A stretch of 43,614 bases of DNA from an uncultured Alistipes sp. (GCA_900545315.1 UQYM01000022.1:1-43614), one strand, 5' to 3'. Shown: positions 1 to 7,744, numbered from the stretch's first letter. The notes: a model not told the origin generated them from the sequence alone. A program made the numbers and translations.

Positions 1-126
1 ATCAAAGAGGATCTTCCCGGGACGGTGCTTGGCTTCGTTGCAGGCAAAGAAGGCCAGAAGGAACAGCAACCCCGTGCAAAGGAGCACGGTGAGGTACTGC
101 AAAAGGGTGAGATTTCGGTTTTTCAT
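1..126 (-). CDS. Small membrane protein, 3' end outside window
   Basis: Reading leftward from the ATG at 126, an open frame runs to the window edge with no stop, giving 42 residues. It starts MKNRNLTLLQYL and then has one hydrophobic stretch of about 20 residues ending in LAFFAC, followed by a charged segment. This looks like a single-span membrane or exported protein. It is the last visible gene of the leftward phage-like operon, 18 bases after the preceding gene. The short hydrophobic N-terminus followed by a polar tail would suit a spanin or other lysis-type peptide, but nothing in the sequence proves that. The function is unknown. Confidence 0.5.
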   Translation of the reverse strand, partial: MKNRNLTLLQYLTVLLCTGLLFLLAFFACNEAKHRPGKILFD

Positions 127-144
127 GGTTTTAGGGGTTTTGTT

Positions 145-624
145 TTAGCGTTGTGGCAGGTTGAATAGCAGGGCATGGATCCGTACCTTGGCATCCGCTG
201 TGGCCAAAGCCCTGTTGAAGAGCAGCTCAATGGTTTCGCGCAGCCACTCCGAATCTTCGAAAAAGTCGTCAAATGCCCTGTCACTTTTCATCACAGCGAC
301 ATCCCGGGAGACTCTCGAGGCCCTATCTCGGAAGTTCTGCGCAGCTTTGAACAGCTCATTGAACCGATATTTGGATTCGTGCCGGAGGTCGGCTCCTCCG
401 CTTTGCATCTGCTCGCAGAGATCAAACATGATCTGATAGATCACATCCGCAAGCAGATAGGCCAAAGCGGTCATCTCTTTTTGTTTCTCGGTGATGGGCG
501 GTTCGTTATGGCGCACGGGGAGGTTGTCGGGAAGTCTTCTTTCTCGTTGTGATCGCTCCCGTTCGGCCTGCTGGGCCATGTAGAGGGCAAAGTGTTTGGC
601 GATGGGTGGCAGCTTCTCTTTCAT
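145..624 (-). CDS. Hypothetical phage-type helical protein, 159 aa
   Basis: I do not recognise this protein. It is 159 residues, strongly charged, and looks all-helical: an Arg/Glu-rich N-terminal third (QQAERERSQRERR), then a helical middle containing TALAYLLADVIYQIMFDL. There is no signal peptide or membrane segment and no nuclease or ATPase motif. It follows the DnaA-domain gene by only 3 bases in the same leftward operon, so it is almost surely co-expressed with the replication genes. A role in early phage replication or structure is only a guess from context. Confidence 0.7.
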   Translation of the reverse strand: MKEKLPPIAKHFALYMAQQAERERSQRERRLPDNLPVRHNEPPITEKQKEMTALAYLLADVIYQIMFDLCEQMQSGGADLRHESKYRFNELFKAAQNFRDRASRVSRDVAVMKSDRAFDDFFEDSEWLRETIELLFNRALATADAKVRIHALLFNLPQR

Positions 625-627
625 ACG

Positions 628-930
628 TTACAGGGTGTTTGAGGGTTCGGCTTGGGCCTGCTGGGCCAGCTCGCGAAAAGCCTGATCGGTGGCGTAGTCG
701 TTTCGATACATTTGGATGCAGTTGTAGATGGTGGATCGGTCCCGATGGATCACCTCTCCAATCTCGCCATTGCGAAACCGCTGCTCCGCGAGCTCGTGAC
801 AGAGGATGTTGCGGGCATAGACGATGGCCATGTGCCGATTTTTGGCCCGTATCTCTTCGATGGTCACTCCCGTTGCGGCACTCACCCGGGAGATGGTGTT
901 GTCAATGATTGTTTTTCTGGGATTTATCAT
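628..930 (-). CDS. Stand-alone DnaA C-terminal (HTH) domain protein
   Basis: About 100 residues. The segment VTIEEIRAKNRHMAIVYARN followed by an IGEVIHRDRSTIYNCIQMYR-type helix matches the DNA-binding domain IV of the initiator DnaA: the basic helix with R..I..AR, then (S/D)RSTI in the recognition helix. The ATPase domain is absent. In the family this fold binds DnaA boxes, so the protein may mark the element's own origin or act as a repressor-like factor. The start is uncertain: ATG at 930 gives a short overlap with the upstream gene, while ATG at 966 would add 12 residues and overlap more. The protein sits in the leftward replication operon beside DUF1064 and DnaB-type genes. Domain call is good; function is inferred. 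Confidence 0.7.
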   Translation of the reverse strand: MINPRKTIIDNTISRVSAATGVTIEEIRAKNRHMAIVYARNILCHELAEQRFRNGEIGEVIHRDRSTIYNCIQMYRNDYATDQAFRELAQQAQAEPSNTL

Positions 931-1057
931 CTCTGTTCTTGACTGTTTGAAAACTTTTTGTTTCACGGATCACAAGCCGAATAGCCTGACGAATCTCTCC
1001 ATCCGGTAGGAGCTTGACATAGCTTGTCAGCAGATCGATTGCCTTTTTTACCTTCAT
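902..1057 (-). CDS. Small hypothetical protein, 51 aa
   Basis: A short basic protein starting MKVKKAIDLLTSYVKLLPDG. I chose the ATG at 1057 because it overlaps the stop of the upstream DUF1064 gene in an ATGA arrangement, a common sign of translational coupling. A longer reading from 1090 would add 11 residues. It overlaps the start of the DnaA-domain gene downstream. No domain is recognised. The predicted fold is one or two amphipathic helices with a polar, Lys/Asn-rich tail. Its reality rests on the coupling and the tight packing of this operon. Confidence 0.5.
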   Translation of the reverse strand: MKVKKAIDLLTSYVKLLPDGEIRQAIRLVIRETKSFQTVKNRDDKSQKNNH

Positions 1058-1500
1058 GATCTTTGCAGCTCTTCCAAGAGCGTCCGGCACTCGGTTTGGT
1101 TTTTAGGTGTTTCTATGATGGGCGACTCTCCAGCCGTAGAAAACCGCCATTTGAGCATCTTAATTCTCATGTCTCCCTGCTGGGTGTGGTAGCCCTTGGT
1201 GTCGATGATGAGGTTGTGATCCGGCAGCCAAAAATCGACAGTGTAGGTGATCGGCCGGATGGCGGCCCCATTGTACTGGAACCCCGGTTGCAGGGTGTAG
1301 CGCTTCTGCCGCTCGAAACAGATGCCGGCCATTTTCAGCAGATCATACATAAACAGCTCCAATCGGCTGTCGAATCGGATCCCGTCCCGTAAGACTTTTC
1401 GGGCATTTTTGATCTTGCGGTTTTCCGGCAGCAGCGTGTGACGCATCTTGCGGAACTCGGCTAAGGACATCGGCCTATTGTTGTCTTTGTCGCTTTTCAT
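1054..1500 (-). CDS. DUF1064 family, putative PD-(D/E)XK nuclease
   Basis: 148 residues. The order GIRFDSRLELFMYD, then YTLQPGFQYNG, then RPITYTVDFWLPDHN, LIIDTKGY matches DUF1064, a phage family related to PD-(D/E)XK endonucleases. The likely catalytic residues are the Glu in the first helix, the Asp in TVDFW and the D-T-K of IIDTKGY. The family is found in phage replication and recombination regions; a role in processing branched DNA, as for Holliday junction resolvases, is plausible but not shown. I chose the ATG at 1500 rather than 1557 because the longer form would overlap the well-supported upstream small gene almost entirely. It is co-directional with the helicase gene. Confidence 0.75.
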   Translation of the reverse strand: MKSDKDNNRPMSLAEFRKMRHTLLPENRKIKNARKVLRDGIRFDSRLELFMYDLLKMAGICFERQKRYTLQPGFQYNGAAIRPITYTVDFWLPDHNLIIDTKGYHTQQGDMRIKMLKWRFSTAGESPIIETPKNQTECRTLLEELQRS

Positions 1501-1660
1501 ATTTTGATTTTTCGATTTCGTAATATCCACGCCCCGATTCCAACGGGATGCGAACAAACTCTTTTCCGGCCCGTTCGGCCTTGATTTTGGCCAGCAGCTC
1601 GATGGCTTTGTCTCTCCAGGGCGAGGGGTCGTTGTGGATGTAATCCTCTTTTTCGGTCAT
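1475..1660 (-). CDS. Small hypothetical protein, 61 aa
   Basis: A polar 61-residue protein, MTEKEDYIHNDPSPWRDKAI at its start, with a helix of the form KAIELLAKIKAERAGKEFVR and a basic C-terminus rich in Lys, Arg and Gln. No known domain. It lies between the small winged-helix-like gene and the DUF1064 gene in the leftward operon and overlaps the latter by 26 bases. Size, charge and position suggest an early phage accessory protein, but no function can be assigned. Confidence 0.55.
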   Translation of the reverse strand: MTEKEDYIHNDPSPWRDKAIELLAKIKAERAGKEFVRIPLESGRGYYEIEKSKYEKRQRQQ

Positions 1661-1684
1661 GGGTGGTTGTCTTTTTGTTGCGTG

Positions 1685-1918
1685 TTAACATGTGTTGAAA
1701 TAGCTGTCGTTGATGGTCCGTCCTCCGGTGATCCGCTCGGCCTTGTAGAGCAGGACGCAGATCGGATAGATCGCTGAGGGCGGCAGCTTTAGACGTGGAG
1801 CCAGCTCCCGGATCAGTAAGGCACTTGCGGGGTAGCATTTTGCCTCTCGCTTCTGCTGTTCGATGGTTTGGATGGCCTCATAGACCTGTTCAGAAAGGGA
1901 GGTCACGTTTTGGGGCAT
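1685..1918 (-). CDS. Small HTH-like protein, 77 aa
   Basis: 77 residues. The pattern SALLIRELAPRLKLPPSAIY, followed by VLLYKAERITGG, resembles a winged-helix fold: helix, a turn at LPPSA, a recognition helix, and a GG-R beta-wing. Its 5' part overlaps the 3' end of the helicase gene by 29 bases, so the two are probably coupled. The role is unknown; small winged-helix proteins in such operons often regulate or help load replication proteins. The fold call is by eye only. Confidence 0.55.
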   Translation of the reverse strand: MPQNVTSLSEQVYEAIQTIEQQKREAKCYPASALLIRELAPRLKLPPSAIYPICVLLYKAERITGGRTINDSYFNTC

Positions 1919-3281
1919 TGTCGTAGAGCGTGTAGTCGGTTATCAACGTCAGGGAGGGGTTGTACCGGAAGGGGATCTCTTCGGTACCTCCGTTTCGTTG
2001 TTTGGCGATGTTCAGGATGCCGAACCCGTTTGTGGAGATAGAGCCGTTGTCGGTGGGCCACTCCCGGATTCCGTAGTATGCGGGTCTGAAGATGAACCCC
2101 ACCACATCGGCATCCTGCTCGATGGCACCGGACTCCCGCAGGTCGGACAGCAGAGGCATCTTGGCGGCTCCGGCCCGCTCCTCGCATTTACGGGAGAGCT
2201 GCGAGAGGAGCACCACTGGCACCTCCAACTCCTTGGCGATGATCTTGGCCTGACGGCTGGCCTGGGCGATCTCCTGCTCCCGGTTTCGGGTGCGATCTGC
2301 GGAGGCGGTATCCGCCAATTTGAGGTAGTCGATGAAGATGATCCCGCAGCGGCCCCGTTTGGCCATGATCTTGGCGTGGGAACGGATGTACCGCATCGAT
2401 ACGACGGGGTTGTCATCGATGTAGATGGGCAGCTGTCCGATCACCTGGGCAGCCCGCTCAATCTCCGTCCAGTCCTGCCGGTCCAACTTTCCGGAGCGGT
2501 AGCTGTCCAACGAGACCTGGCATTCGGTGAAGAGGAGCCGGTCAGCGATGGAGGTGCCGCTCATTTCGAGGGAGTAGATGCAGGGCGGGTATCCGGCTTG
2601 TGCGGCGGCTTTGGCGCTGGCGAGCATGAAGGCCGTTTTACCCATTCCGGGGCGGGCCGCAAGGACGATGAGCTGCCCAGCGTGCCATCCGGCGGTCAGC
2701 TCGTCCAACCGGGCCAGCCCGGTGGGTACCCCCGGGGTGATCCCCTGGCGTTGCATCTGCTGACGGGCCTTGGCCTGTTGCAGGGCCGCATCGAGCAGCG
2801 TGCCGATAGGTTGTGCCCCCTTCGATCCGATGGCAGCCATGGCAATCTGGTCCATCCCCTCGTTGAACTTTTGCAGGGTTGTGGCCACATCTTCGTTGTG
2901 TTGGATGCCATTCAGCACCTTTGAGGTCAGGACGATCATCTGCCGGGCGAGGTGCTTCTCGCGGATGATCTGCGCATGGCTGACCACGCCGGCCCCCGAT
3001 CCGACCATGGCGGTGCAGGCGGTCAGCGTCGCCGGGATATTGATACCGGCGAGCGTTTTGTTGCCTTTGCACCGTTGGGAGAGGGTGAACAGATCGATCT
3101 GCTCGTTGTGGTCATACATCGAGAGGATGTTTCGGAAAATCTCGGCATTCGCCTCGTTGAAGAAGCACTCCGGCGAGAGGATGTTGGCCACCTCGGGCAG
3201 GTATCCCGGCTCCATGACCAAGGCACCGATAACGGCCTTCTCTAAGTTTTCGGCCTGCGGTATGTTGATCTCTGGGGTCAT
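1890..3281 (-). CDS. dnaB: DnaB-type replicative DNA helicase
   Basis: 463 residues, the usual length of DnaB. An N-terminal helical domain (about 10-110) and linker precede a RecA-like core with Walker A ARPGMGKT at 209-216, the SLEMS element at 238-242, Walker B IFIDYL at 315-320, and the family signature SDLRESGAIEQDAD. It unwinds DNA ahead of the replication fork as a hexamer. The gene overlaps the upstream DUF4373 gene by 4 bases (ATGA), so the two are coupled; the partner could be the loader. This is the element's own copy, judged by its neighbours, not the housekeeping dnaB. The C-terminus ends RDLPF, which recalls the SSB-type tip found in another gene of this operon. Confidence 0.93.
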   Translation of the reverse strand: MTPEINIPQAENLEKAVIGALVMEPGYLPEVANILSPECFFNEANAEIFRNILSMYDHNEQIDLFTLSQRCKGNKTLAGINIPATLTACTAMVGSGAGVVSHAQIIREKHLARQMIVLTSKVLNGIQHNEDVATTLQKFNEGMDQIAMAAIGSKGAQPIGTLLDAALQQAKARQQMQRQGITPGVPTGLARLDELTAGWHAGQLIVLAARPGMGKTAFMLASAKAAAQAGYPPCIYSLEMSGTSIADRLLFTECQVSLDSYRSGKLDRQDWTEIERAAQVIGQLPIYIDDNPVVSMRYIRSHAKIMAKRGRCGIIFIDYLKLADTASADRTRNREQEIAQASRQAKIIAKELEVPVVLLSQLSRKCEERAGAAKMPLLSDLRESGAIEQDADVVGFIFRPAYYGIREWPTDNGSISTNGFGILNIAKQRNGGTEEIPFRYNPSLTLITDYTLYDNAPKRDLPF

Positions 3282-4129
3282 AGACGGATAGCTTTGGGTT
3301 GATAGGAGGGTTGGTTTTCAGGTTTTAGGGGGTGGCTCTTCTCCCAGGTTCGGACGGCGGCCCGCCAGTCTTTCATCCTGTTTTTGCCGATCATCCAGTC
3401 TTTGGCGGTGTAGAAGTCCACGAAGCTCTCGGCATCGACTCCGTTGTTGCGTTGGGAGCAGTAGTCGGCCACCTCGGCGACGGTAGGAGCCAGAAATCGG
3501 GCCGCCGGGGCTCGTTGCCGGATGGGTGACTGCCCGCTGCCGGCCGGCGGGGAAGCTGTTTCGCAAGCAGGTTCAGCGGATGTATGCGGGCTGTGCCCCG
3601 GATCTCTCTCTGCTGCGAGGGTGCTTGCACCCGAAGCGGACTCCTCCCCCCAAGAGGGGGATATAGGGGGTATTATCTTTACTTTACTTTCTTTTATAGC
3701 ATTGCCTTCGCATTGCGATCGCATTGCCTTCGCATCAACAGCTTCGTGCAAAGGCACAGCCTCCGCAGAGGTGCTCTCCGCGTTTTGTATTTTTCTCCAT
3801 CTCTTGTTTGCTGATTCTCTGGCTTTTGTGCTTTTGGCGTCCTTTTGCTGCATCCGATACAAAAAGCCTTCAGAGTAGAATCGCTTACCATCCTCGGTAA
3901 AAGAAAATAACCTGAAGTCCTCGATGACCGCTTTGAGCTTGGCGGCATCGACACGAAGATCAAAGGCTAACAGATTGTAATCTTTGATACTCGTGTAGTC
4001 CGGCTCTTCCCGTAAACGTTCCAACAGCATGAAGTAGATTCCGTACCCTTCCGCACCCATTTTCATGCGTAGGGCGATCAACTTGTCAGAGTTTCGCGCA
4101 TTGCTGTCGTGTGAGAAATATGAAGCCAT
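3278..4129 (-). CDS. DUF4373 (Lin1244/Lin1753-type) replication protein
   Basis: 283 residues. The N-terminus, MASYFSHDSNARNSDKLIAL followed by MGAEGYGIYFMLLERLRE, is typical of the DUF4373 / Lin1244-Lin1753 N-terminal domain, a winged-helix module common in Bacteroidota prophages and mobile elements. A basic stretch (KARESANKRWRKIQ) follows, then a low-complexity Ser/Ala/Glu linker and a C-terminal domain with DFYTAKDWMIGKNRMKDWRA, a motif seen in phage replication initiators and loaders. Position immediately upstream of the DnaB-type gene, with overlapping stop and start, fits a helicase-loading or origin-binding role. The domain call is firm; the exact role is inference. Confidence 0.85.
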   Translation of the reverse strand: MASYFSHDSNARNSDKLIALRMKMGAEGYGIYFMLLERLREEPDYTSIKDYNLLAFDLRVDAAKLKAVIEDFRLFSFTEDGKRFYSEGFLYRMQQKDAKSTKARESANKRWRKIQNAESTSAEAVPLHEAVDAKAMRSQCEGNAIKESKVKIIPPISPSWGEESASGASTLAAERDPGHSPHTSAEPACETASPPAGSGQSPIRQRAPAARFLAPTVAEVADYCSQRNNGVDAESFVDFYTAKDWMIGKNRMKDWRAAVRTWEKSHPLKPENQPSYQPKAIRL

Positions 4130-4130
4130 A

Positions 4131-4307
4131 TTACAGAATTCCGATGTTTAGTTTTTTGCCGATCTGCGCTCGGCGGCGTTGAAGACGGGAGAGCTCCTTG
4201 AGTAGTTCGGGGTGCTCTTCTGTCGGGTGTTCGAGCTGCCGGATCAGTTCTCGTTCCTGCTCCATCAGCTGCTTGAATCGGTCGTGAGGATCATCTTTGT
4301 TGTTCAT
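4131..4307 (-). CDS. Small coiled-coil protein, 58 aa
   Basis: A short, highly charged helical protein: MNNKDDPHDRFKQLMEQERE, then LLKELSRLQRRRAQIGKKL, which reads as a coiled coil. I chose the ATG at 4307; a longer frame from 4424 gives a Pro/Cys-rich extension that overlaps the upstream gene and looks non-coding. Its stop is one base before the start of the DUF4373 gene, so the two should be co-translated. No known family. Confidence 0.55.
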   Translation of the reverse strand: MNNKDDPHDRFKQLMEQERELIRQLEHPTEEHPELLKELSRLQRRRAQIGKKLNIGIL

Positions 4308-4323
4308 GCCTTGCTGTTTTTGG

Positions 4324-4716
4324 TTAATATCCGGTTCTGAGCAGCCGCATCTGCTCACGTTCGTAGGCCAGCAGCGACCGGGTATGGTCCGCCTGATGGG
4401 TGCATGTGGCATTGATGCGGTCAATCCAATCCACCAAGAAGCTCTCCTCGGCAGCTAAGCTATCGACCAATACATTTTGCGCTTTGGCCGAGAGGTGCCC
4501 CTCTCGGGCGATCTTGACAATCGTTTGGGCAATCTCCTGGTTCCGTTTTCGGTTGAGCAGCTCTTTGGCCTGGGCGAGCATCTCGCCGCTGCGGGCCATA
4601 TAGACCTGAAGCGTGCGGATGCGTTCATTGATCTGGGCCGGGTCAGCGGGGCAGAGCTCCTCGAGGTAACGCTGCATGGTCGTAGCCTCAGCACGTAACT
4701 GTTCCGTAGTTGCCAT
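4324..4716 (-). CDS. Hypothetical helical phage protein, 130 aa
   Basis: 130 residues, almost entirely helical with heptad-like spacing (TTMQRYLEELCP, INERIRTLQVYMARSGEMLA, then LLAYEREQMRLLRTGY at the end). No signal peptide, membrane segment or enzymatic motif. It overlaps the 3' end of the exonuclease gene by 29 bases, so it is translated as part of the same early operon. I do not recognise the family. A role as an accessory to the exonuclease/SSB pair is possible from position only. Confidence 0.65.
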   Translation of the reverse strand: MATTEQLRAEATTMQRYLEELCPADPAQINERIRTLQVYMARSGEMLAQAKELLNRKRNQEIAQTIVKIAREGHLSAKAQNVLVDSLAAEESFLVDWIDRINATCTHQADHTRSLLAYEREQMRLLRTGY

Positions 4717-5455
4717 ATTCGGATAGTTTAAGGCGGTCGGGATAGATCAGATTCTTGGGCTTCGGGTTGGGGTTCTCGAGGTCCCAAATGGCCCGCAGAT
4801 GCCTGAAGGAGGCGAAGTGCTCCATGCATTTAGTGACCGGGATCAGCTGCCAGCCGGCCCCCTGTATTTTGTTGCCTTTGCCCTCGGTGCGCGTTTTGGC
4901 GTTCAGGTGGAGAATGCCGGTGCGATCGACATGAAACTTGCCCCGGTTGATCTCGTTGAACATGACGGTGTAGGTGGCCGCCTGAATCAGATGCGTTTTG
5001 TGTACATAGTTCGAGGTCTTCAGGTCAATGAGCCACACCTTCCCGTTAAGGCGGCAGACCATATCCACCGTGCCGGCAATCTGGTATTTGTCGCAGATCA
5101 GCGTAAATTCGGAGCTGATGATCTCCGGCTGGAACCGTTTGTAAAAGGCGATGAACCGGCAGATCATCTGCCACTCCTTGAGCGAGTAGCGGGAGTCATC
5201 CCAAAATAGCTCGGCCCCCTGCTGGAGCTTGTCAATCGCTTCGTGCACTTTCGATCCGGTATCTGCTGCCGCCTCGACAATCGTGTCGGCCTCGGCACCA
5301 TTGCGTTTGAGCCATTCGTTGAACTCCTTGCCTTTGGGATATACATCTAATACGGTGGTGACCGACGGGTAGAAGCTGCCCGATTCGGTTTCGTAAAACC
5401 GCTCGTCACAGAAGGTGATCTGACGAGCCGTCGGGTTGTGAAATAGTCGTCCCAT
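4688..5455 (-). CDS. PD-(D/E)XK superfamily exonuclease (RecB-like)
   Basis: 255 residues. The core reads in the right order for a Cas4/RecB-type nuclease: a first-helix element GSKVHEAI at 68-75, GTVDM at 128-132 (Asp131), LIDLKTS at 142-148 (the D-x-K pair 144/146), and Q158 to Y162 of motif IV. Proteins of this kind make single-stranded ends for phage recombination or process replication intermediates. The neighbour just upstream is an SSB-like protein, so a two-gene recombination module (exonuclease plus ssDNA-binding or annealing protein) is a reasonable inference. The gene is followed closely by a coiled-coil gene. Nuclease family is well supported; substrate and polarity are not. Confidence 0.85.
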   Translation of the reverse strand: MGRLFHNPTARQITFCDERFYETESGSFYPSVTTVLDVYPKGKEFNEWLKRNGAEADTIVEAAADTGSKVHEAIDKLQQGAELFWDDSRYSLKEWQMICRFIAFYKRFQPEIISSEFTLICDKYQIAGTVDMVCRLNGKVWLIDLKTSNYVHKTHLIQAATYTVMFNEINRGKFHVDRTGILHLNAKTRTEGKGNKIQGAGWQLIPVTKCMEHFASFRHLRAIWDLENPNPKPKNLIYPDRLKLSEYGNYGTVTC

Positions 5456-5473
5456 GGTTTTCCGCTTTTCAGG

Positions 5474-6304
5474 TTAGAAGGGCAGGTCATCTTCGGTGGG
5501 AACCGGCGTGCCATCCGAGAAGGTTTGCGGCTGTGCCGCCGTGGGCCGTACAGCAGGCTGGGTATAAGCTCTACGTGTGCGGGCACCGTGATATGGATCG
5601 AGTTCGTTGGGTTGGGCGTTAGGGGTAGCTTGTGCAGCCCGTGCCGCCTCCACCTGTCGTTCATGCTCCCGGGCCATGTAGTCGGCCATATCCTCCTCTT
5701 CGGAGAGGGGCTCCTCAGCGGGCAGCTCCCCGAGCCGTTGCCGGTTGGCCTGAGCGATGCGTGGCGAGATCACCTCCTCGACCTGTTTGACGAAAAAGTC
5801 GAGAATGGCCGAATCATCGTAGGTGGTGTTACCGCGCGAGTCGATATGTTTTCTCAGTTCGGGCAGCCCGTTGGGGTGCTCCTGGGTGTAGTACCACTCC
5901 ACATTCACGTTATCCTGCGATAGGTAGAGTGTAGCGCGCTTTTTGTCGTCCACGATCTTGACATACGGCGAGAAGGTGATCTTCTTGCTGAAATCCACGT
6001 TGGGCAGCGACTTCATCAGCGAACGGGCATATCCGCTCGACTCCCTAATTTGCAGGATGTAGGTATCCTCACCATCGACAATGGTCAGCAGCCAGTTGTA
6101 CATGCGTTCGTTGAATCGGTCCGGGCGGTTTTCGATCTGGGTCAGGTAGCCGCTGATGGATCGGTAGTATTTGCTCCAGGATACCTTGCCGCTCTCTTTG
6201 CTGGTGACCATAACGGCCCCCGGGGTTCCCTCCTTGACCCGTAATGCGATCTTTCCGTCTCGAATGCCGATGTAGGTAGCTGATGTTCCTTCGTTCAATC
6301 CCAT
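5474..6304 (-). CDS. Putative ssDNA-binding protein with SSB-like acidic tail
   Basis: 276 residues. Residues 1-165 are beta-rich with aromatic and basic residues, as in an OB-type domain; residues 175 on are a disordered Glu/Ala/Pro/Gln-rich linker; the last residues are VPTEDDLPF. That ending (acidic residues followed by a hydrophobic-Pro-Phe tip) is the hallmark of bacterial SSB tails, which recruit partner enzymes. The body is not like E. coli SSB, so I call the function from the tail, the architecture and the neighbouring exonuclease gene. It lies 18 bases upstream of that gene. An alternative is a single-strand annealing protein. An ssDNA role is likely but unproven. Confidence 0.6.
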   Translation of the reverse strand: MGLNEGTSATYIGIRDGKIALRVKEGTPGAVMVTSKESGKVSWSKYYRSISGYLTQIENRPDRFNERMYNWLLTIVDGEDTYILQIRESSGYARSLMKSLPNVDFSKKITFSPYVKIVDDKKRATLYLSQDNVNVEWYYTQEHPNGLPELRKHIDSRGNTTYDDSAILDFFVKQVEEVISPRIAQANRQRLGELPAEEPLSEEEDMADYMAREHERQVEAARAAQATPNAQPNELDPYHGARTRRAYTQPAVRPTAAQPQTFSDGTPVPTEDDLPF

Positions 6305-6363
6305 GATTATTACATTTTGTGGCCTCTGACAGCTTCGGCCCTTGCTGTGTGAATCATTATGTG

Positions 6364-6651
6364 TTAAAACAGTTGTTCTATTTCCGGCTCCCCGAACCCC
6401 GCTATGCGGGTCCCTTTCGCGGGCAGTGGCGAATCGATGTAGTAGGTTTTGTAGCGGGCTACGGTTCGACCCTCCCGATCCTTCCGAATATTCCAGAAGT
6501 CTTTGATCTCGAGCCCTTCCTCTCTGAGCCGAGAGATGATCTTTCTGAAATCGACGGTGCTGGCCAATCGGTTGCCCTGGGCCGTAGTGAGACGGATCCC
6601 GGCCAGAAGGGCCGCTTTGATCCGTTGTTTAGGTGCATCGATCGTGTTCAT
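6364..6651 (-). CDS. Small winged-helix DNA-binding protein, 95 aa
   Basis: 95 residues from the ATG at 6651, which follows an A-rich stretch; a longer reading to 6765 adds a poorly conserved-looking extension. AALLAGIRLTTAQGNRLAST with FRKIISRLREEGLEIKDFWN and a Tyr/Lys beta strand reads as a helix-turn-helix with wing, a form frequent in Bacteroidota phage operons. It probably binds DNA as a regulator or replication accessory. It lies between the SSB-like gene and a 277-base spacer. Confidence 0.6.
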   Translation of the reverse strand: MNTIDAPKQRIKAALLAGIRLTTAQGNRLASTVDFRKIISRLREEGLEIKDFWNIRKDREGRTVARYKTYYIDSPLPAKGTRIAGFGEPEIEQLF

Positions 6652-6928
6652 GTTTCTATCGTTTAATTTTGTGGGGAATGCCGGTTCCGCCCCGGCGACA
6701 GCTTTGATTCTTACCTGCGAGAAAAGGTATCTGTCATCTTCGTTTCCAGAGGCCGTATCTTGCATCGATACTCAACGGCTTGATTCTCGCGTCACTGATT
6801 TCCACTTATCCGGGCGTCCCCGGTAGAAAATTCCCCATTTCAAAAATCCCGGCGGGCCCTCACGGATGGCCGGGAAAACAACCAAATACTAACTTGTCTG
6901 TTCTGCTGCTTTACGGCACAGCGGGCCG

Positions 6929-7243
6929 TTAATTGAGGTACTTGTCGAGGTATTCAGCCAATTGCTTGCATGTGGTGTCGTTTGGTACCTCTTCGCCTTC
7001 GATGTAGGTCACCAACTTGGCATAGATCACGGTATATTCTGTCTCTTCATCTTCCGATGGGTAAGGGTTTGACACGTATATGTTGCAGTACAGATCGGCG
7101 TCGAGACCTCTATTCAGATCAATGATCTCGATAGGAAACTTTACTCTATCCACACAATCGACTGCGCTTTCGGCCGTTTCGTACACCTTTTGGGCAATGC
7201 ATTGCAGCTGCTCTTCGGTGATATGCAGGATTTGTTGGTCCAT
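6929..7243 (-). CDS. Hypothetical acidic protein, 104 aa
   Basis: 104 residues with low pI. It starts MDQQILHITEEQLQCIAQKV and continues with two mixed alpha/beta segments; VYVSNPYPSEDEETEY-like acidic loops stand in the middle. No family recognised and no signal or membrane segment. Small acidic proteins in early phage operons sometimes mimic DNA or inhibit host defence proteins; the charge here is the only hint of that. It is 3 bases from the following membrane-peptide gene. Confidence 0.55.
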   Translation of the reverse strand: MDQQILHITEEQLQCIAQKVYETAESAVDCVDRVKFPIEIIDLNRGLDADLYCNIYVSNPYPSEDEETEYTVIYAKLVTYIEGEEVPNDTTCKQLAEYLDKYLN

Positions 7244-7246
7244 GGG

Positions 7247-7420
7247 TTACTCCTTTTTGGTGGCAGGCATTTTGCATTTGGAGAGTCGGTATAGCGAACT
7301 CACGGCGATGATGGCCCCGGCTAAGTTGATCGCTATGGCCGGGGAGGAAAGGTCGGACTTTGTGGCGGCGGCGAGGGTGAGCCCAACGAAGAACCCCAAT
7401 ACGCACAGCAGAGGTTTCAT
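7247..7420 (-). CDS. Small two-helix membrane protein, 57 aa
   Basis: 57 residues, MKPLLCVLGFFVGLTLAAAT then a short polar turn and a second hydrophobic stretch INLAGAIIAVSSLY, ending with a basic tail KKE. Two short membrane helices or a signal peptide plus one helix. Its ATG overlaps the stop of the gene upstream by 4 bases (ATGA), which supports translation. No family is recognised. Confidence 0.55.
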   Translation of the reverse strand: MKPLLCVLGFFVGLTLAAATKSDLSSPAIAINLAGAIIAVSSLYRLSKCKMPATKKE

Positions 7421-7710
7421 CGTGTTTTCAGATTAATGGTTAGTAACCGCTCTTCGGCCTGTTTGAGGGCCATCAGTTCCAGTCTGCTGTATATAATTGG
7501 TGAGTTAACAGCAAGCCCCTTTCTGTGTCCTTTGATGTTACCCTGTTGGATTTGGCGATCGACCCATCTGCGGCCAAATTTGTCATAGGCTTGTCGTGTA
7601 GTTAATTCGTCGGAAACTGGAGCCGCCTCTTTGGCAAAGGCCAAAACAGCCAGTTGAGCCATCTCCATCATCTCTTGCTTGAGTGTGAATAGATCAATAA
7701 GATGAGCCAT
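7417..7710 (-). CDS. Excisionase-like small DNA-binding protein, 97 aa
   Basis: 97 residues. After a hydrophobic helix comes TTRQAYDKFGRRWVDRQIQQ, then NIKGHRKGLAVNSPIIYSRL and a short helix. This order (helix-turn-helix with a G-x-I/K wing and a strand ending in Y-S-R-L) resembles MerR/excisionase-type folds, in which a short winged helix bends DNA. In a prophage this could be the excisionase or an early regulator. It lies early in the leftward operon, about 2.9 kb from the integrase. The fold call is tentative. Confidence 0.5.
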   Translation of the reverse strand: MAHLIDLFTLKQEMMEMAQLAVLAFAKEAAPVSDELTTRQAYDKFGRRWVDRQIQQGNIKGHRKGLAVNSPIIYSRLELMALKQAEERLLTINLKTR

Positions 7711-7744
7711 AATCGGTAAGATTTAATGAACGATTGGGTTGAAC

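Noticed and set aside
549..942. Rightward frames over the left operon genes
   Set aside because: Antisense to the tightly packed leftward operon whose proteins carry recognisable domains.
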